DNA of 64,000 nucleotides from Siphonodentalium dalli (lineage: Eukaryota; Mollusca; Scaphopoda; Gadilida; Siphonodentaliidae): NCBI GenBank assembly GCA_032622095.1, contig CP136061.1:18852991-18916990 (forward strand), written 5' to 3'. The translations under genes and the position numbers were made by a program. Each line of letters begins with the position of its first letter. Position 1 is the stretch's first letter. Below the pieces are notes generated by a model that was not told the origin of the DNA, made no database searches, and saw nothing but the letters and a program-made list of their open reading frames with translations. Below are positions 35,601 through 48,830 of the stretch, in pieces.

Positions 35601-38600
35601 ATTCATTAATTCTTTTTATCATAGAGGAGCTGTCCATCAGTCCCACCAATGTTTTTATTATTTATTAATTCTTTTTATCATAGAGGAGCTGTCCATCAGT
35701 CCCACCAATGTTTTCCTTATTCATTAATTCTTTTTATCATAGAGGAGCTGTCCACCAGTCCCACCAATGTTTTCCTTATTCATTAATTCTTTTTATCATA
35801 GAGGAGCTGTCCACCAGTCCCACCAATGTTTTTATTATTCATTAATTCTTTTTATCATAGAGGAGCTGTCCATCAGTCCCACCAATGTTTTTATTATTCA
35901 TTAATTCTTTTTATCATAGAGGAGCTGTCCATCAGTCCCACCAATGTTTTTATTATTCATTAATTCTTTTTATCATAGAGGAGCTGTCCATCAGTCCCAC
36001 CAATGTTTTTATTATTCATTAATTCTTTTTATCATAGAGGAGCTGTCCACCAGTCCCACCAATGTTTTTATTATTCATTAATTCTTTTTATCATAGAGGA
36101 GCTGTCCACCAGTCCCACCAATGTTTTCCTTATTCATTAATTCTTTTTATCATAGAGGAGCTGTCCATCAGTCCCACCAATGTTTTTATTATTCATTAAT
36201 TCTTTTTATCATAGAGGAGCTGTCCATCAGTCCCACCAATGTTTTTATTATTCATTAATTCTTTTTATCATAGAGGAGCTGTCCATCAGTCCCACCAATG
36301 TTTTCCTTATTCATTAATTCTTTTTATCATAGAGGAGCTGTCCATCAGTCCCACCAATGTTTTTATTATTCATTAATTCTTTTTATCATAGAGGAGCTGT
36401 CCATCAGTCCCACCAATGTTTTCCTTATTCATTAATTCTTTTTATCATAGAGGAGCTGTCCATCAGTCCCACCAATGTTTTCCTTATTCATTAATTCTTT
36501 TTATCATAGATGAGCTGTCCATCAGTCCCACCAATGTTTTCCTTATTCATTAATTCTTTTTATCATAGAGGAGCTGTCCATCAGTCCCACCAATGTTTTC
36601 CTTATTCATTAATTATTTTTATCATAGAGGAGCTGTCCATCAGTCCCACCAATGTTTTTATTATTCATTAATTCTTTTTATCATAGAGGAGCTGTCCACC
36701 AGTCCCACCAATGTTTTTCTTATTCATTAATTCTTTTTATCATAGAGGAGCTGTCCATCAGTCCCACCAATGTTTTTATTATTCATTAATTCTTTTTATC
36801 ATAGAGGAGCTGTCCATCAGTCCCACCAATGTTTTCCTTATTCATTAATTCTTTTTATCATAGATGAGCTGTCCATCAGTCCCACCAATGTTTTCCTTAT
36901 TCATTAATTCTTTTTATCATAGAGGAGCTGTCCATCAGTCCCACCAATGTTTTTATTATTCATTAATTCTTTTTATCATAGAGGAGCTGTCCATCAGTCC
37001 CACCAATGTTTTTATTATTCATTAATTCTTTTTATCATAGAGGAGCTGTCCATCAGTCCCACCAATGTTTTCCTTATTCATTAATTCTTTTTATCATAGA
37101 TGAGCTGTCCATCAGTCCCACCAATGTTTTCCTTATTCATTAATTCTTTTTATCATAGAGGAGCTGTCCATCAGTCCCACCAATGTTTTCCTTATTCATT
37201 AATTCTTTTTATCATAGAGGAGCTGTCCATCAGTCCCACCAATGTTTTTATTATTCATTAATTCTTTTTATCATAGAGGAGCTGTCCATCAGTCCCACCA
37301 ATGTTTTTATTATTCATTAATTCTTTTTATCATAGAGGAGCTGTCCATCAGTCCCACCAATGTTTTCCTTATTCATTAATTCTTTTTATCATAGATGAGC
37401 TGTCCATCAGTCCCACCAATGTTTTTATTATTCATTAATTCTTTTTATCATAGAGGAGCTGTCCATCAGTCCCACCAATGTTTTCCTTATTCATTAATTC
37501 TTTTTATCATAGAGGAGCTGTCCATCAGTCCCACCAATGTTTTTATTATTCATTAATTCTTTTTATCATAGAGGAGCTGTCCATCAGTCCCACCAATGTT
37601 TTTATTATTCATTAATTCTTTTTATCATAGAGGAGCTGTCCATCAGTCCCACCAATGTTTTCCTTATTCATTAATTCTTTTTATCATAGATGAGCTGTCC
37701 ATCAGTCCCACCAATGTTTTCCTTATTCATTAATTCTTTTTATCATAGAGGAGCTGTCCATCAGTCCCACCAATGTTTTCCTTATTCATTAATTCTTTTT
37801 ATCATAGAGGAGCTGTCCATCAGTCCCACCAATGTTTTCCTTATTCATTAATTCTTTTTATCATAGATGAGCTGTCCATCAGTCCCACCAATGTTTTCCT
37901 TATTCATTAATTCTTTTTATCATAGAGGAGCTGTCCATCAGTCCCACCAATGTTTTCCTTATTCATTAATTCTTTTTATCATAGATGAGCTGTCCATCAG
38001 TCCCACCAATGTTTTCCTTATTCATTAATTCTTTTTATCATAGTGGAGCTGTCCATCAGTCCCACCAATGTTTTCCTTATTCATTAATTCTTTTTATCAT
38101 AGAGGAGCTGTCCATCAGTCCCACCAATGTTTTCCTTATTCATTAATTCTTTTTATCATAGAGGAGCTGTCCATCAGTCCCACCAATGTTTTCCTTATTC
38201 ATTAATTCTTTTTATCATAGATGAGCTGTCCATCAGTCCCACCAATGTTTTCCTTATTCATTAATTCTTTTTATCATAGATGAGCTGTCCATCAGTCCCA
38301 CCAATGTTTTCCTTATTCATTAATTCTTTTTATCATAGATGAGCTGTCCATCAGTCCCACCAATGTTTTCCTTATTCATTAATTCTTTTTATCATAGAGG
38401 AGCTGTCCATCAGTCCCACCAATGTTTTCCTTATTCATTAATTCTTTTTATCATAGAGGAGCTGTCCACCAGTCCCACCAATGTTTTTATTATTCATTAA
38501 TTCTTTTTATCATAGAGGAGCTGTCCATCAGTCCCACCAATGTTTTCCTTATTCATTAATTCTTTTTATCATAGAGGAGCTGTCCATCAGTCCCACCAAT

Positions 38601-38837
38601 GTTTTCCTTATTCATTAATTCTTTTTATCATAGAGGAGCTGTCCATCAGTCCCACCAATGTTTTCCTTATTCATTAATTCTTTTTATCATAGAGGAGCTG
38701 TCCATCAGTCCCACCAATGTTTTTATTATTCATTAATTCTTTTTATCATAGAGGAGCTGTCCATCAGTCCCACCAATGTTTTCCTTATTCATTAATTCTT
38801 TTTATCATAGAGGAGCTGTCCATCAGTCCCACCAATG

Positions 38838-40330
38838 TTTGTATTATTCATTAATTCTTTTTATCATAGAGGAGCTGTCCATCAGTCCCACCAATGTTTT
38901 CCTTATTCATTAATTCTTTTTATCATAGAGGAGCTGTCCATCAGTCCCACCAATGTTTGTATTATTCATTAATTCTTTTTATCATAGAGGAGCTGTCCAT
39001 CAGTCCCACCAATGTTTGTATTATTTATTAATTCTTTTTATCATAGAGGAGCTGTCCACCAGTCCCAGTCCCACCAATGTTTTCCTTATTCATTAATTCT
39101 TTTTTATCATAGAGGAGCTGTCCATCAGTCCCACCAATGTTTTTATTATTCATTAATTCTTTTTATCATAGAGGAGCTGTCCATCAGTCCCACCAATGTT
39201 TGTATTATTCATTAATTCTTTTTATCATAGAGGAGCTGTCCATCAGTCCCACCAATGTTTTCCTTATTCATTAATTCTTTTTATCATAGAGGAGCTGTCC
39301 ATCAGTCCCACCAATGTCTTCCTTATTCATTAATTCTTTTTATCATAGAGGAGCTGTCCATCAGTCCCACCAATGTTTTTATTATTCATTTATTCTTTTT
39401 ATCATAGAGGAGCTGTCCATCAGTCCCACCAATGTTTGTATTATTCATTAATTCTTTTTATCATAGAGGAGCTGTCCATCAGTCCCACCAATGTTTTCCT
39501 TATTCATTAATTCTTTTTATCATAGAGGAGCTGTCCATCAGTCCCACCAATGTTTGTATTATTCATTAATTCTTTTTATCATAGAGGAGCTGTCCATCAG
39601 TCCCACCAATGTTTTCCTTATTCATTAATTCTTTTTATCATAGAGGAGCTGTCCATCAGTCCCACCAATGTTTGTATTATTCATTAATTCTTTTTATCAT
39701 AGAGGAGCTGTCCATCAGTCCCACCAATGTTTTCCTTATTCATTAATTCTTTTTATCATAGAGGAGCTGTCCATCAGTCCCACCAATGTTTTTATTATTC
39801 ATTAATTCTTTTTATCATAGAGGAGCTGTCCATCAGTCCCACCAATGTTTTTATTATTCATTAATTCTTTTTATCATAGAGGAGCTGTCCATCAGTCCCA
39901 CCAATGTTTTTATTATTCATTAATTCTTTTTATCATAGAGGAGCTGTCCATCAGTCCCACCAATGTTTTTTATTATTCATTAATTCTTTTTATCATAGAG
40001 GAGCTGTCCATCAGTCCCACCAATGTTTTTATTATTCATTAATTCTTTTTATCATAGAGGAGCTGTCCATCAGTCCCACCAATGTTTGTATTATTCATTA
40101 ATTCTTTTTATCATAGAGGAGCTGTCCATCAGTCCCACCAATGTTTTTATTATTCATTAATTCTTTTTATCATAGAGGAGCTGTCCATCAGTCCCACCAA
40201 TGTTTTTATTATTCATTAATTCTTTTTATCATAGAGGAGCTGTCCATCAGTCCCACCAATGTTTTTATTATTCATTAATTCTTTTTATCATAGAGGAGCT
40301 GTCCATCAGTCCCACCAATGTTTGTATTAT
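38838..40330 (+). repeat. Satellite subdomain with GTTTGTATT monomers and 118 bp dimers
   Basis: The variant GTTTGTATTATTC appears in this subdomain and only sporadically elsewhere (for example near 45334). Around 39434, 39552 and 39670 it alternates with CCTTATT monomers at 118 bp spacing, a dimeric higher-order repeat. Confidence 0.75.
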
Positions 40331-43300
40331 TCATTAATTCTTTTTATCATAGAGGAGCTGTCCATCAGTCCCAGTCCCACCAATGTTTTTTATTATTCAT
40401 TAATTCTTTTTATCATAGAGGAGCTGTCCATCAGTCCCACCAATGTTTTTATTATTCATTAATTCTTTTTATCATAGAGGAGCTGTCCATCAGTCCCACC
40501 AATGTTTTTATTATTCATTAATTCTTTTTATCATAGAGGAGCTGTCCATCAGTCCCACCAATGTTTTTATTATTCATTAATTCTTTTTATCATAGAGGAG
40601 CTGTCCATCAGTCCCACCAATGTTTTCCTTATTCATTAATTCTTTTTATCATAGAGGAGCTGTCCATCAGTCCCACCAATGTTTTTATTATTCATTAATT
40701 CTTTTTATCATAGAGGAGCTGTCCATCAGTCCCACCAATGTTTTCCTTATTCATTAATTCTTTTTATCATAGAGGAGCTGTCCATCAGTCCCACCAATGT
40801 TTTTATTATTCATTAATTCTTTTTATCATAGAGGAGCTGTCCATCAGTCCCACCAATGTTTTTATTATTAATTAATTCTTTTTATCATAGAGGAGCTGTC
40901 CATCAGTCCCACCAATGTTTTTATTATTCATTAATTCTTTTTATCATAGAGGAGCTGTCCATCAGTCCCACCAATGTTTTTATTATTAATTAATTCTTTT
41001 TATCATAGAGGAGCTGTCCATCAGTCCCACCAATGTTTTTATTATTCATTAATTCTTTTTATCATAGAGGAGCTGTCCATCAGTCCCACCAATGTTTTCC
41101 TTATTCATTAATTCTTTTTATCATAGAGGAGCTGTCCATCAGTCCCACCAATGTTTTCCTTATTCGTTAATTCTTTTTATCATAGAGGAGCTGTCCATCA
41201 GTCCCACCAATGTTTTTATTATTCATTAATTCTTTTTATCATAGAGGAGCTGTCCATCAGTCCCACCAATGTTTTTATTATTCATTAATTCGTTTTATCA
41301 TAGAGGAGCTGTCCATCAGTCCCACCAATGTTTTTATTATTCATTAATTCTTTTTATCATAGAGGAGCTGTCCATCAGTCCCACCAATGTTTTTATTATT
41401 CATTAATTCTTTTTATCATAGAGGAGCTGTCCATCAGTCCCACCAATGTTTTTATTATTCATTAATTCTTTTTATCATAGAGGAGCTGTCCATCAGTCCC
41501 ACCAATGTTTTTATTATTCATTAATTCTTTTTATCATAGAGGAGCTGTCCATCAGTCCCAGTCCCACCAATGTTTTCCTTATTCATTAATTCTTTTTATC
41601 ATAGAGGAGCTGTCCATCAGTCCCACCAATGTTTTTTATTATTCATTAATTCTTTTTATCATAGAGGAGCTGTCCATCAGTCCCACCAATGTTTTTTATT
41701 ATTCATTAATTCTTTTTATCATAGAGGAGCTGTCCATCAGTCCCACCAATGTTTTTATTATTCATTAATTCTTTTTATCATAGAGGAGCTGTCCATCAGT
41801 CCCACCAATGTTTTTTATTATTCATTAATTCTTTTTATCATAGAGGAGCTGTCCATCAGTCCCACCAATGTTTTTTATTATTCATTAATTCTTTTTATCA
41901 TAGAGGAGCTGTCCATCAGTCCCACCAATGTTTTTATTATTCATTAATTCTTTTTATCATAGAGGAGCTGTCCATCAGTCCCACCAATGTTTTTATTATT
42001 CATTAATTCTTTTTATCATAGAGGAGCTGTCCATCAGTCCCACCAATGTTTTTATTATTTATTAATTCTTTTTATCATAGAGGAGCTGTCCATCAGTCCC
42101 ACCAATGTTTTTATTATTCATTAATTCTTTTTATCATAGAGGAGCTGTCCATCAGTCCCACCAATGTTTTCCTTATTCATTAATTCTTTTTATCATAGAG
42201 GAGCTGTCCATCAGTCCCACCAATGTTGTCCTTATTCATTAATTCTTTTTATCATAGAGGAGCTGTCCATCAGTCCCACCAATGTTTTCCTTATTCATTA
42301 ATTCTTTTTATCATAGAGGAGCTGTCCATCAGTCCCACCAATGTTTTTATTATTCATTAATTCTTTTTATCATAGAGGAGCTGTCCACCAGTCCCACCAA
42401 TGTTTTTATTATTCATTAATTCTTTTTATCATAGAGGAGCTGTCCATCAGTCCCACCAATGTTTTCCTTATTCATTAATTCTTTTTATCATAGAGGAGCT
42501 GTCCACCAGTCCCACCAATGTTTTTATTATTCATTAATTCTTTTTATCATAGAGGAGCTGTCCACCAGTCCCACCAATGTTTTCCTTATTCATTAATTCT
42601 TTTTATCATAGAGGAGCTGTCCATCAGTCCCACCAATGTTTTCCTTATTCATTAATTCTTTTTATCATAGAGGAGCTGTCCATCAGTCCCACCAATGTTG
42701 TCCTTATTCATTAATTCTTTTTATCATAGAGGAGCTGTCCATCAGTCCCACCAATGTTTTCCTTATTCATTAATTCTTTTTATCATAGAGGAGCTGTCCA
42801 TCAGTCCCACCAATGTTTTTATTATTCATTAATTCTTTTTATCATAGAGGAGCTGTCCACCAGTCCCACCAATGTTTTTATTATTCATTAATTCTTTTTA
42901 TCATAGAGGAGCTGTCCATCAGTCCCACCAATGTTTTCCTTATTCATTAATTCTTTTTATCATAGAGGAGCTGTCCATCAGTCCCACCAATGTTTTCCTT
43001 ATTCATTAATTCTTTTTATCATAGAGGAGCTGTCCATCAGTCCCACCAATGTTTTCCTTATTCATTAATTCTTTTTATCATAGAGGAGCTGTCCACCAGT
43101 CCCACCAATGTTTTTATTATTCATTAATTCTTTTTATCATAGAGGAGCTGTCCACCAGTCCCACCAATGTTTTCCTTATTCATTAATTCTTTTTATCATA
43201 GAGGAGCTGTCCATCAGTCCCAGTCCCACCAATGTTTTTATTATTCATTAATTCTTTTTATCATAGAGGAGCTGTCCATCAGTCCCACCAATGTTTTATT

Positions 43301-46300
43301 ATTCATTAATTCTTTTTATCATAGAGGAGCTGTCCATCAGTCCCACCAATGTTTTTATTATTCATTAATTCTTTTTATCATAGAGGAGCTGTCCATCAGT
43401 CCCACCAATGTTTTCCTTATTCATTAATTCTTTTTATCATAGAGGAGCTGTCCATCAGTCCCACCAATGTTTTTATTATTCATTAATTCTTTTTATCATA
43501 GAGGAGCTGTCCATCAGTCCCACCAATGTTTTTTATTATTCATTAATTCTTTTTATCATAGAGGAGCTGTCCATCAGTCCCACCAATGTTTTTATTATTC
43601 ATTAATTCTTTTTATCATAGAGGAGCTGTCCATCAGTCCCACCAATGTTTTTATTATTCATTAATTCTTTTTATCATAGAGGAGCTGTCCACCAGTCCCA
43701 CCAATGTTTTTATTATTCATTAATTCTTTTTATCATAGAGGAGCTGTCCATCAGTCCCACCAATGTTTTCCTTATTCATTAATTCTTTTTATCATAGAGG
43801 AGCTGTCCATCAGTCCCAGTCCCACCAATGTTTTTATTATTCATTAATTCTTTTTATCATAGAGGAGCTGTCCATCAGTCCCACCAATGTTTTTATTATT
43901 CATTAATTCTTTTTATCATAGAGGAGCTGTCCATCAGTCCCAGTCCCACCAATGTTTTTATTATTCATTAATTCTTTTTATCATAGAGGAGCTGTCCATC
44001 AGTCCCACCAATGTTTTCCTTATTCATTAATTCTTTTTATCATAGAGGAGCTGTCCATCAGTCCCACCAATGTTTTTATTATTCATTAATTCTTTTTATC
44101 ATAGAGGAGCTGTCCATCAGTCCCACCAATGTTTTTATTATTTATTAATTCTTTTTATCATAGAGGAGCTGTCCATCAGTCCCACCAATGTTTTTATTAT
44201 TCATTAATTCTTTTTATCATAGAGGAGCTGTCCACCAGTCCCACCAATGTTTTCCTTATTTATTAATTCTTTTTATCATAGAGGAGCTGTCCATCAGTCC
44301 CACCAATGTTTTTATTATTCATTAATTCTTTTTATCATAGAGGAGCTGTCCATCAGTCCCAGTCCCACCAATGTTTTCCTTATTCATTAATTCTTTTTAT
44401 CATAGAGGAGCTGTCCATCAGTCCCACCAATGTTTTTTATTATTCATTAATTCTTTTTATCATAGAGGAGCTGTCCATCAGTCCCACCAATGTTTTTATT
44501 ATTCATTAATTCTTTTTATCATAGAGGAGCTGTCCATCAGTCCCAGTCCCACCAATGTTTTTATTATTCATTAATTCTTTTTATCATAGAGGAGCTGTCC
44601 ATCAGTCCCACCAATGTTTTTTATTATTCATTAATTCTTTTTATCATAGAGGAGCTGTCCACCAGTCCCACCAATGTTTTTATTATTCATTAATTCTTTT
44701 TATCATAGAGGAGCTGTCCATCAGTCCCACCAATGTTTTTTATTATTCATTAATTCTTTTTATCATAGAGGAGCTGTCCCTCAGTCCCACCAATGTTTTA
44801 ATTATTCATTAATTCTTTTTATCATAGAGGAGCTGTCCATCAGTCCCACCAATGTTTTCCTTATTCATTAATTCTTTTTATCATAGAGGAGCTGTCCATC
44901 AGTCCCACCAATGTTTTCCTTATTCATTAATTCTTTTTATCATAGAGGAGCTGTCCATCAGTCCCACCAATGTTTTCCTTATTCATTAATTCTTTTTATC
45001 ATAGAGGAGCTGTCCATCAGTCCCACCAATGTTTTTATTATTCATTAATTCTTTTTATCATAGAGGAGCTGTCCATCAGTCCCACCAATGTTTTCCTTAT
45101 TCATTAATTCTTTTTATCATAGAGGAGCTGTCCATCAGTCCCACCAATGTTTTCCTTATTCATTAATTCTTTTTATCATAGAGGAGCTGTCCATCAGTCC
45201 CACCAATGTTTTTATTATTCATTAATTCTTTTTATCATAGAGGAGCTGTCCATCAGTCCCACCAATGTTTTCCTTATTCATTAATTCTTTTTATCATAGA
45301 GGAGCTGTCCATCAGTCCCAGTCCCACCAATGTTTGTATTATTCATTAATTCTTTTTATCATAGAGGAGCTGTCCATCAGTCCCACCAATGTTTTTATTA
45401 TTCATTAATTCTTTTTATCATAGAGGAGCTGTCCATCAGTCCCACTAATGTTTTCCTTATTCATTAATTCTTTTTATCATAGAGGAGCTGTCCATCAGTC
45501 CCACCAATGTTTTTTATTATTCATTAATTCTTTTTATCATAGAGGAGCTGTCCATCAGTCCCACCAATGTTTTTATTATTCATTAATTCTTTTTATCATA
45601 GAGGAGCTGTCCATCAGTCCCACCAATGTTTTCCTTATTCATTAATTCTTTTTATCATAGAGGAGCTGTCCATCAGTCCCACCAATGTTTTTATTATTTA
45701 TTAATTCTTTTTATCATAGAGGAGCTGTCCATCAGTCCCACCAATGTTTTCCTTATTCATTAATTCGTTTTATCATAGAGGAGCTGTCCATCAGTCCCAC
45801 CAATGTTTTTATTATTAATTAATTCTTTTTATCATAGAGGAGCTGTCCATCAGTCCCACCAATGTTTTTATTATTTATTAATTCTTTTTATCATAGAGGA
45901 GCTGTCCACCAGTCCCACCAATGTTTTTATTATTTATTAATTCTTTTTATCATAGAGGAGCTGTCCATCAGTCCCACCAATGTTTTTATTATTCATTAAT
46001 TCTTTTTATCATAGAGGAGCTGTCCATCAGTCCCACCAATGTTTTCCTTATTCATTAATTCTTTTTATCATAGAGGAGCTGTCCATCAGTCCCACCAATG
46101 TTTTCCTTATTCATTAATTCTTTTTATCATAGAGGAGCTGTCCATCAGTCCCACCAATGTTTTCCTTATTCATTAATTCTTTTTATCATAGAGGAGCTGT
46201 CCACCAGTCCCACCAATGTTTTTATTATTCATTAATTCTTTTTATCATAGAGGAGCTGTCCATCAGTCCCACCAATGTTTTCCTTATTCATTAATTCTTT

Positions 46301-48354
46301 TTATCATAGAGGAGCTGTCCATCAGTCCCACCAATGTTTTCCTTATTCATTAATTCTTTTTATCATAGAGGAGCTGTCCACCAGTCCCACCAATGTTTTT
46401 ATTATTCATTAATTCTTTTTATCATAGAGGAGCTGTCCATCAGTCCCACCAATGTTTTCCTTATTCATTAATTCTTTTTATCATAGAGGAGCTGTCCATC
46501 AGTCCCACCAATGTTTTCCTTATTCATTAATTCTTTTTATCATAGAGGAGCTGTCCATCAGTCCCACCAATGTTTTCCTTATTCATTAATTCTTTTTATC
46601 ATAGAGGAGCTGTCCATCAGTCCCACCAATGTTTTTATTATTCATTAATTCTTTTTATCATAGAGGAGCTGTCCATCAGTCCCAGTCCCACCAATGTTTT
46701 AATTATTCATTAATTCTTTTTATTATAGAGGAGCTGTCCATCAGTCCCACTAATGTTTTCCTTATTCATTAATTCTTTTTATCATAGAGGAGCTGTCCAC
46801 CAGTCCCACCAATGTTTTTATTATTCATTAATTCTTTTTATCATAGAGGAGCTGTCCATCAGTCCCACCAATGTTTTCCTTATTCATTAATTCTTTTTAT
46901 CATAGAGGAGCTGTCCATCAGTCCCACCAATGTTTTTATTATTCATTAATTCTTTTTATCATAGAGGAGCTGTCCATCAGTCCCACCAATGTTTTCCTTA
47001 TTCATTAATTCTTTTTATCATAGAGGAGCTGTCCACCAGTCCCACCAATGTTTTTATTATTCATTAATTCTTTTTATCATAGAGGAGCTGTCCATCAGTC
47101 CCACCAATGTTTTCCTTATTCATTAATTCTTTTTATCATAGAGGAGCTGTCCATCAGTCCCACCAATGTTTTCCTTATTCATTAATTCTTTTTATCATAG
47201 AGGAGCTGTCCACCAGTCCCACCAATGTTTTTATTATTCATTAATTCTTTTTATCATAGAGGAGCTGTCCATCAGTCCCACCAATGTTTTCCTTATTCAT
47301 TAATTCTTTTTATCATAGAGGAGCTGTCCATCAGTCCCACCAATGTTTTCCTTATTCATTAATTCTTTTTATCATAGAGGAGCTGTCCATCAGTCCCACC
47401 AATGTTTTCCTTATTCATTAATTCTTTTTATCATAGAGGAGCTGTCCATCAGTCCCACCAATGTTTTCCTTATTCATTAATTCTTTTTATCATAGAGGAG
47501 CTGTCCATCAGTCCCAGTCCCACCAATGTTTTCCTTATTCATTAATTCTTTTTATCATAGAGGAGCTGTCCACCAGTCCCACCAATGTTTTCCTTATTCA
47601 TTAATTCTTTTTATCATAGAGGAGCTGTCCATCAGTCCCACCAATGTTTTCCTTATTCATTAATTCTTTTTATCATAGAGGGAGCTGTCCATCAGTCCCA
47701 CCAATGTTTTCCTTATTCATTAATTCTTTTTATCATAGAGGAGCTGTCCATCAGTCCCACCAATGTTTTCCTTATTCATTAATTCTTTTTATCATAGAGG
47801 AGCTGTCCATCAGTCCCACCAATGTTTTCCTTATTCATTAATTCTTTTTATCATAGAGGAGCTGTCCATCAGTCCCACCAATGTTTTTATTATTCATTAA
47901 TTCTTTTTATCATAGAGGAGCTGTCCACCAGTCCCACCAATGTTTTTATTATTCATTAATTCTTTTTATCATAGAGGAGCTGTCCATCAGTCCCACCAAT
48001 GTTTTCCTTATTCATTAATTCTTTTTATCATAGAGGAGCTGTCCATCAGTCCCACCAATGTTTTTATTATTCATTAATTCTTTTTATCATAGAGGAGCTG
48101 TCCATCAGTCCCACCAATGTTTTCCTTATTCATTAATTCTTTTTATCATAGAGGAGCTGTCCATCAGTCCCACCAATGTTTTTATTATTCATTAATTCTT
48201 TTTATCATAGAGGAGCTGTCCATCAGTCCCACCAATGTTTTTATTATTCATTAATTCTATTTATCATAGAGGAGCTGTCCATCAGTCCCACCAATGTTTT
48301 TATTATTCATTAATTCTTTTTATCATAGAGGAGCTGTCCATCAGTCCCAGTCCC

Positions 48355-48830
48355 ACCAATGTTTTAATTATTCATTAATTCTTTTTATCATAGAGGAGCT
48401 GTCCATCAGTCCCACTAATGTTTTCCTTATTCATTAATTCTTTTTATCATAGAGGAGCTGTCCACCAGTCCCACCAATGTTTTTATTATTTATTAATTCT
48501 TTTTATCATAGAGGAGCTGTCCATCAGTCCCACCAATGTTTTCCTTATTCATTAATTCTTTTTATCATAGAGGAGCTGTCCATCAGTCCCACCAATGTTT
48601 TAATTATTCATTAATTCTTTTTATCATAGAGGAGCTGTCCATCAGTCCCACTAATGTTTTCCTTATTCATTAATTCTTTTTATCATAGAGGAGCTGTCCA
48701 CCAGTCCCACCAATGTTTTTATTATTTATTAATTCTTTTTATCATAGAGGAGCTGTCCATCAGTCCCACCAATGTTTTCCTTATTCATTAATTCTTTTTA
48801 TCATAGAGGAGCTGTCCATCAGTCCCACCA
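48355..48830 (+). repeat. Four-monomer (236 bp) higher-order repeat
   Basis: The order GTTTTAATT monomer, CCCACTAATG/CCTTATT monomer, CCACCAG plus TATTAATT monomer, CCTTATT monomer occurs twice, starting at 48361 and 48597, exactly four times 59 bp apart. More GTTTTAATT monomers follow between 49190 and 49560. Confidence 0.75.
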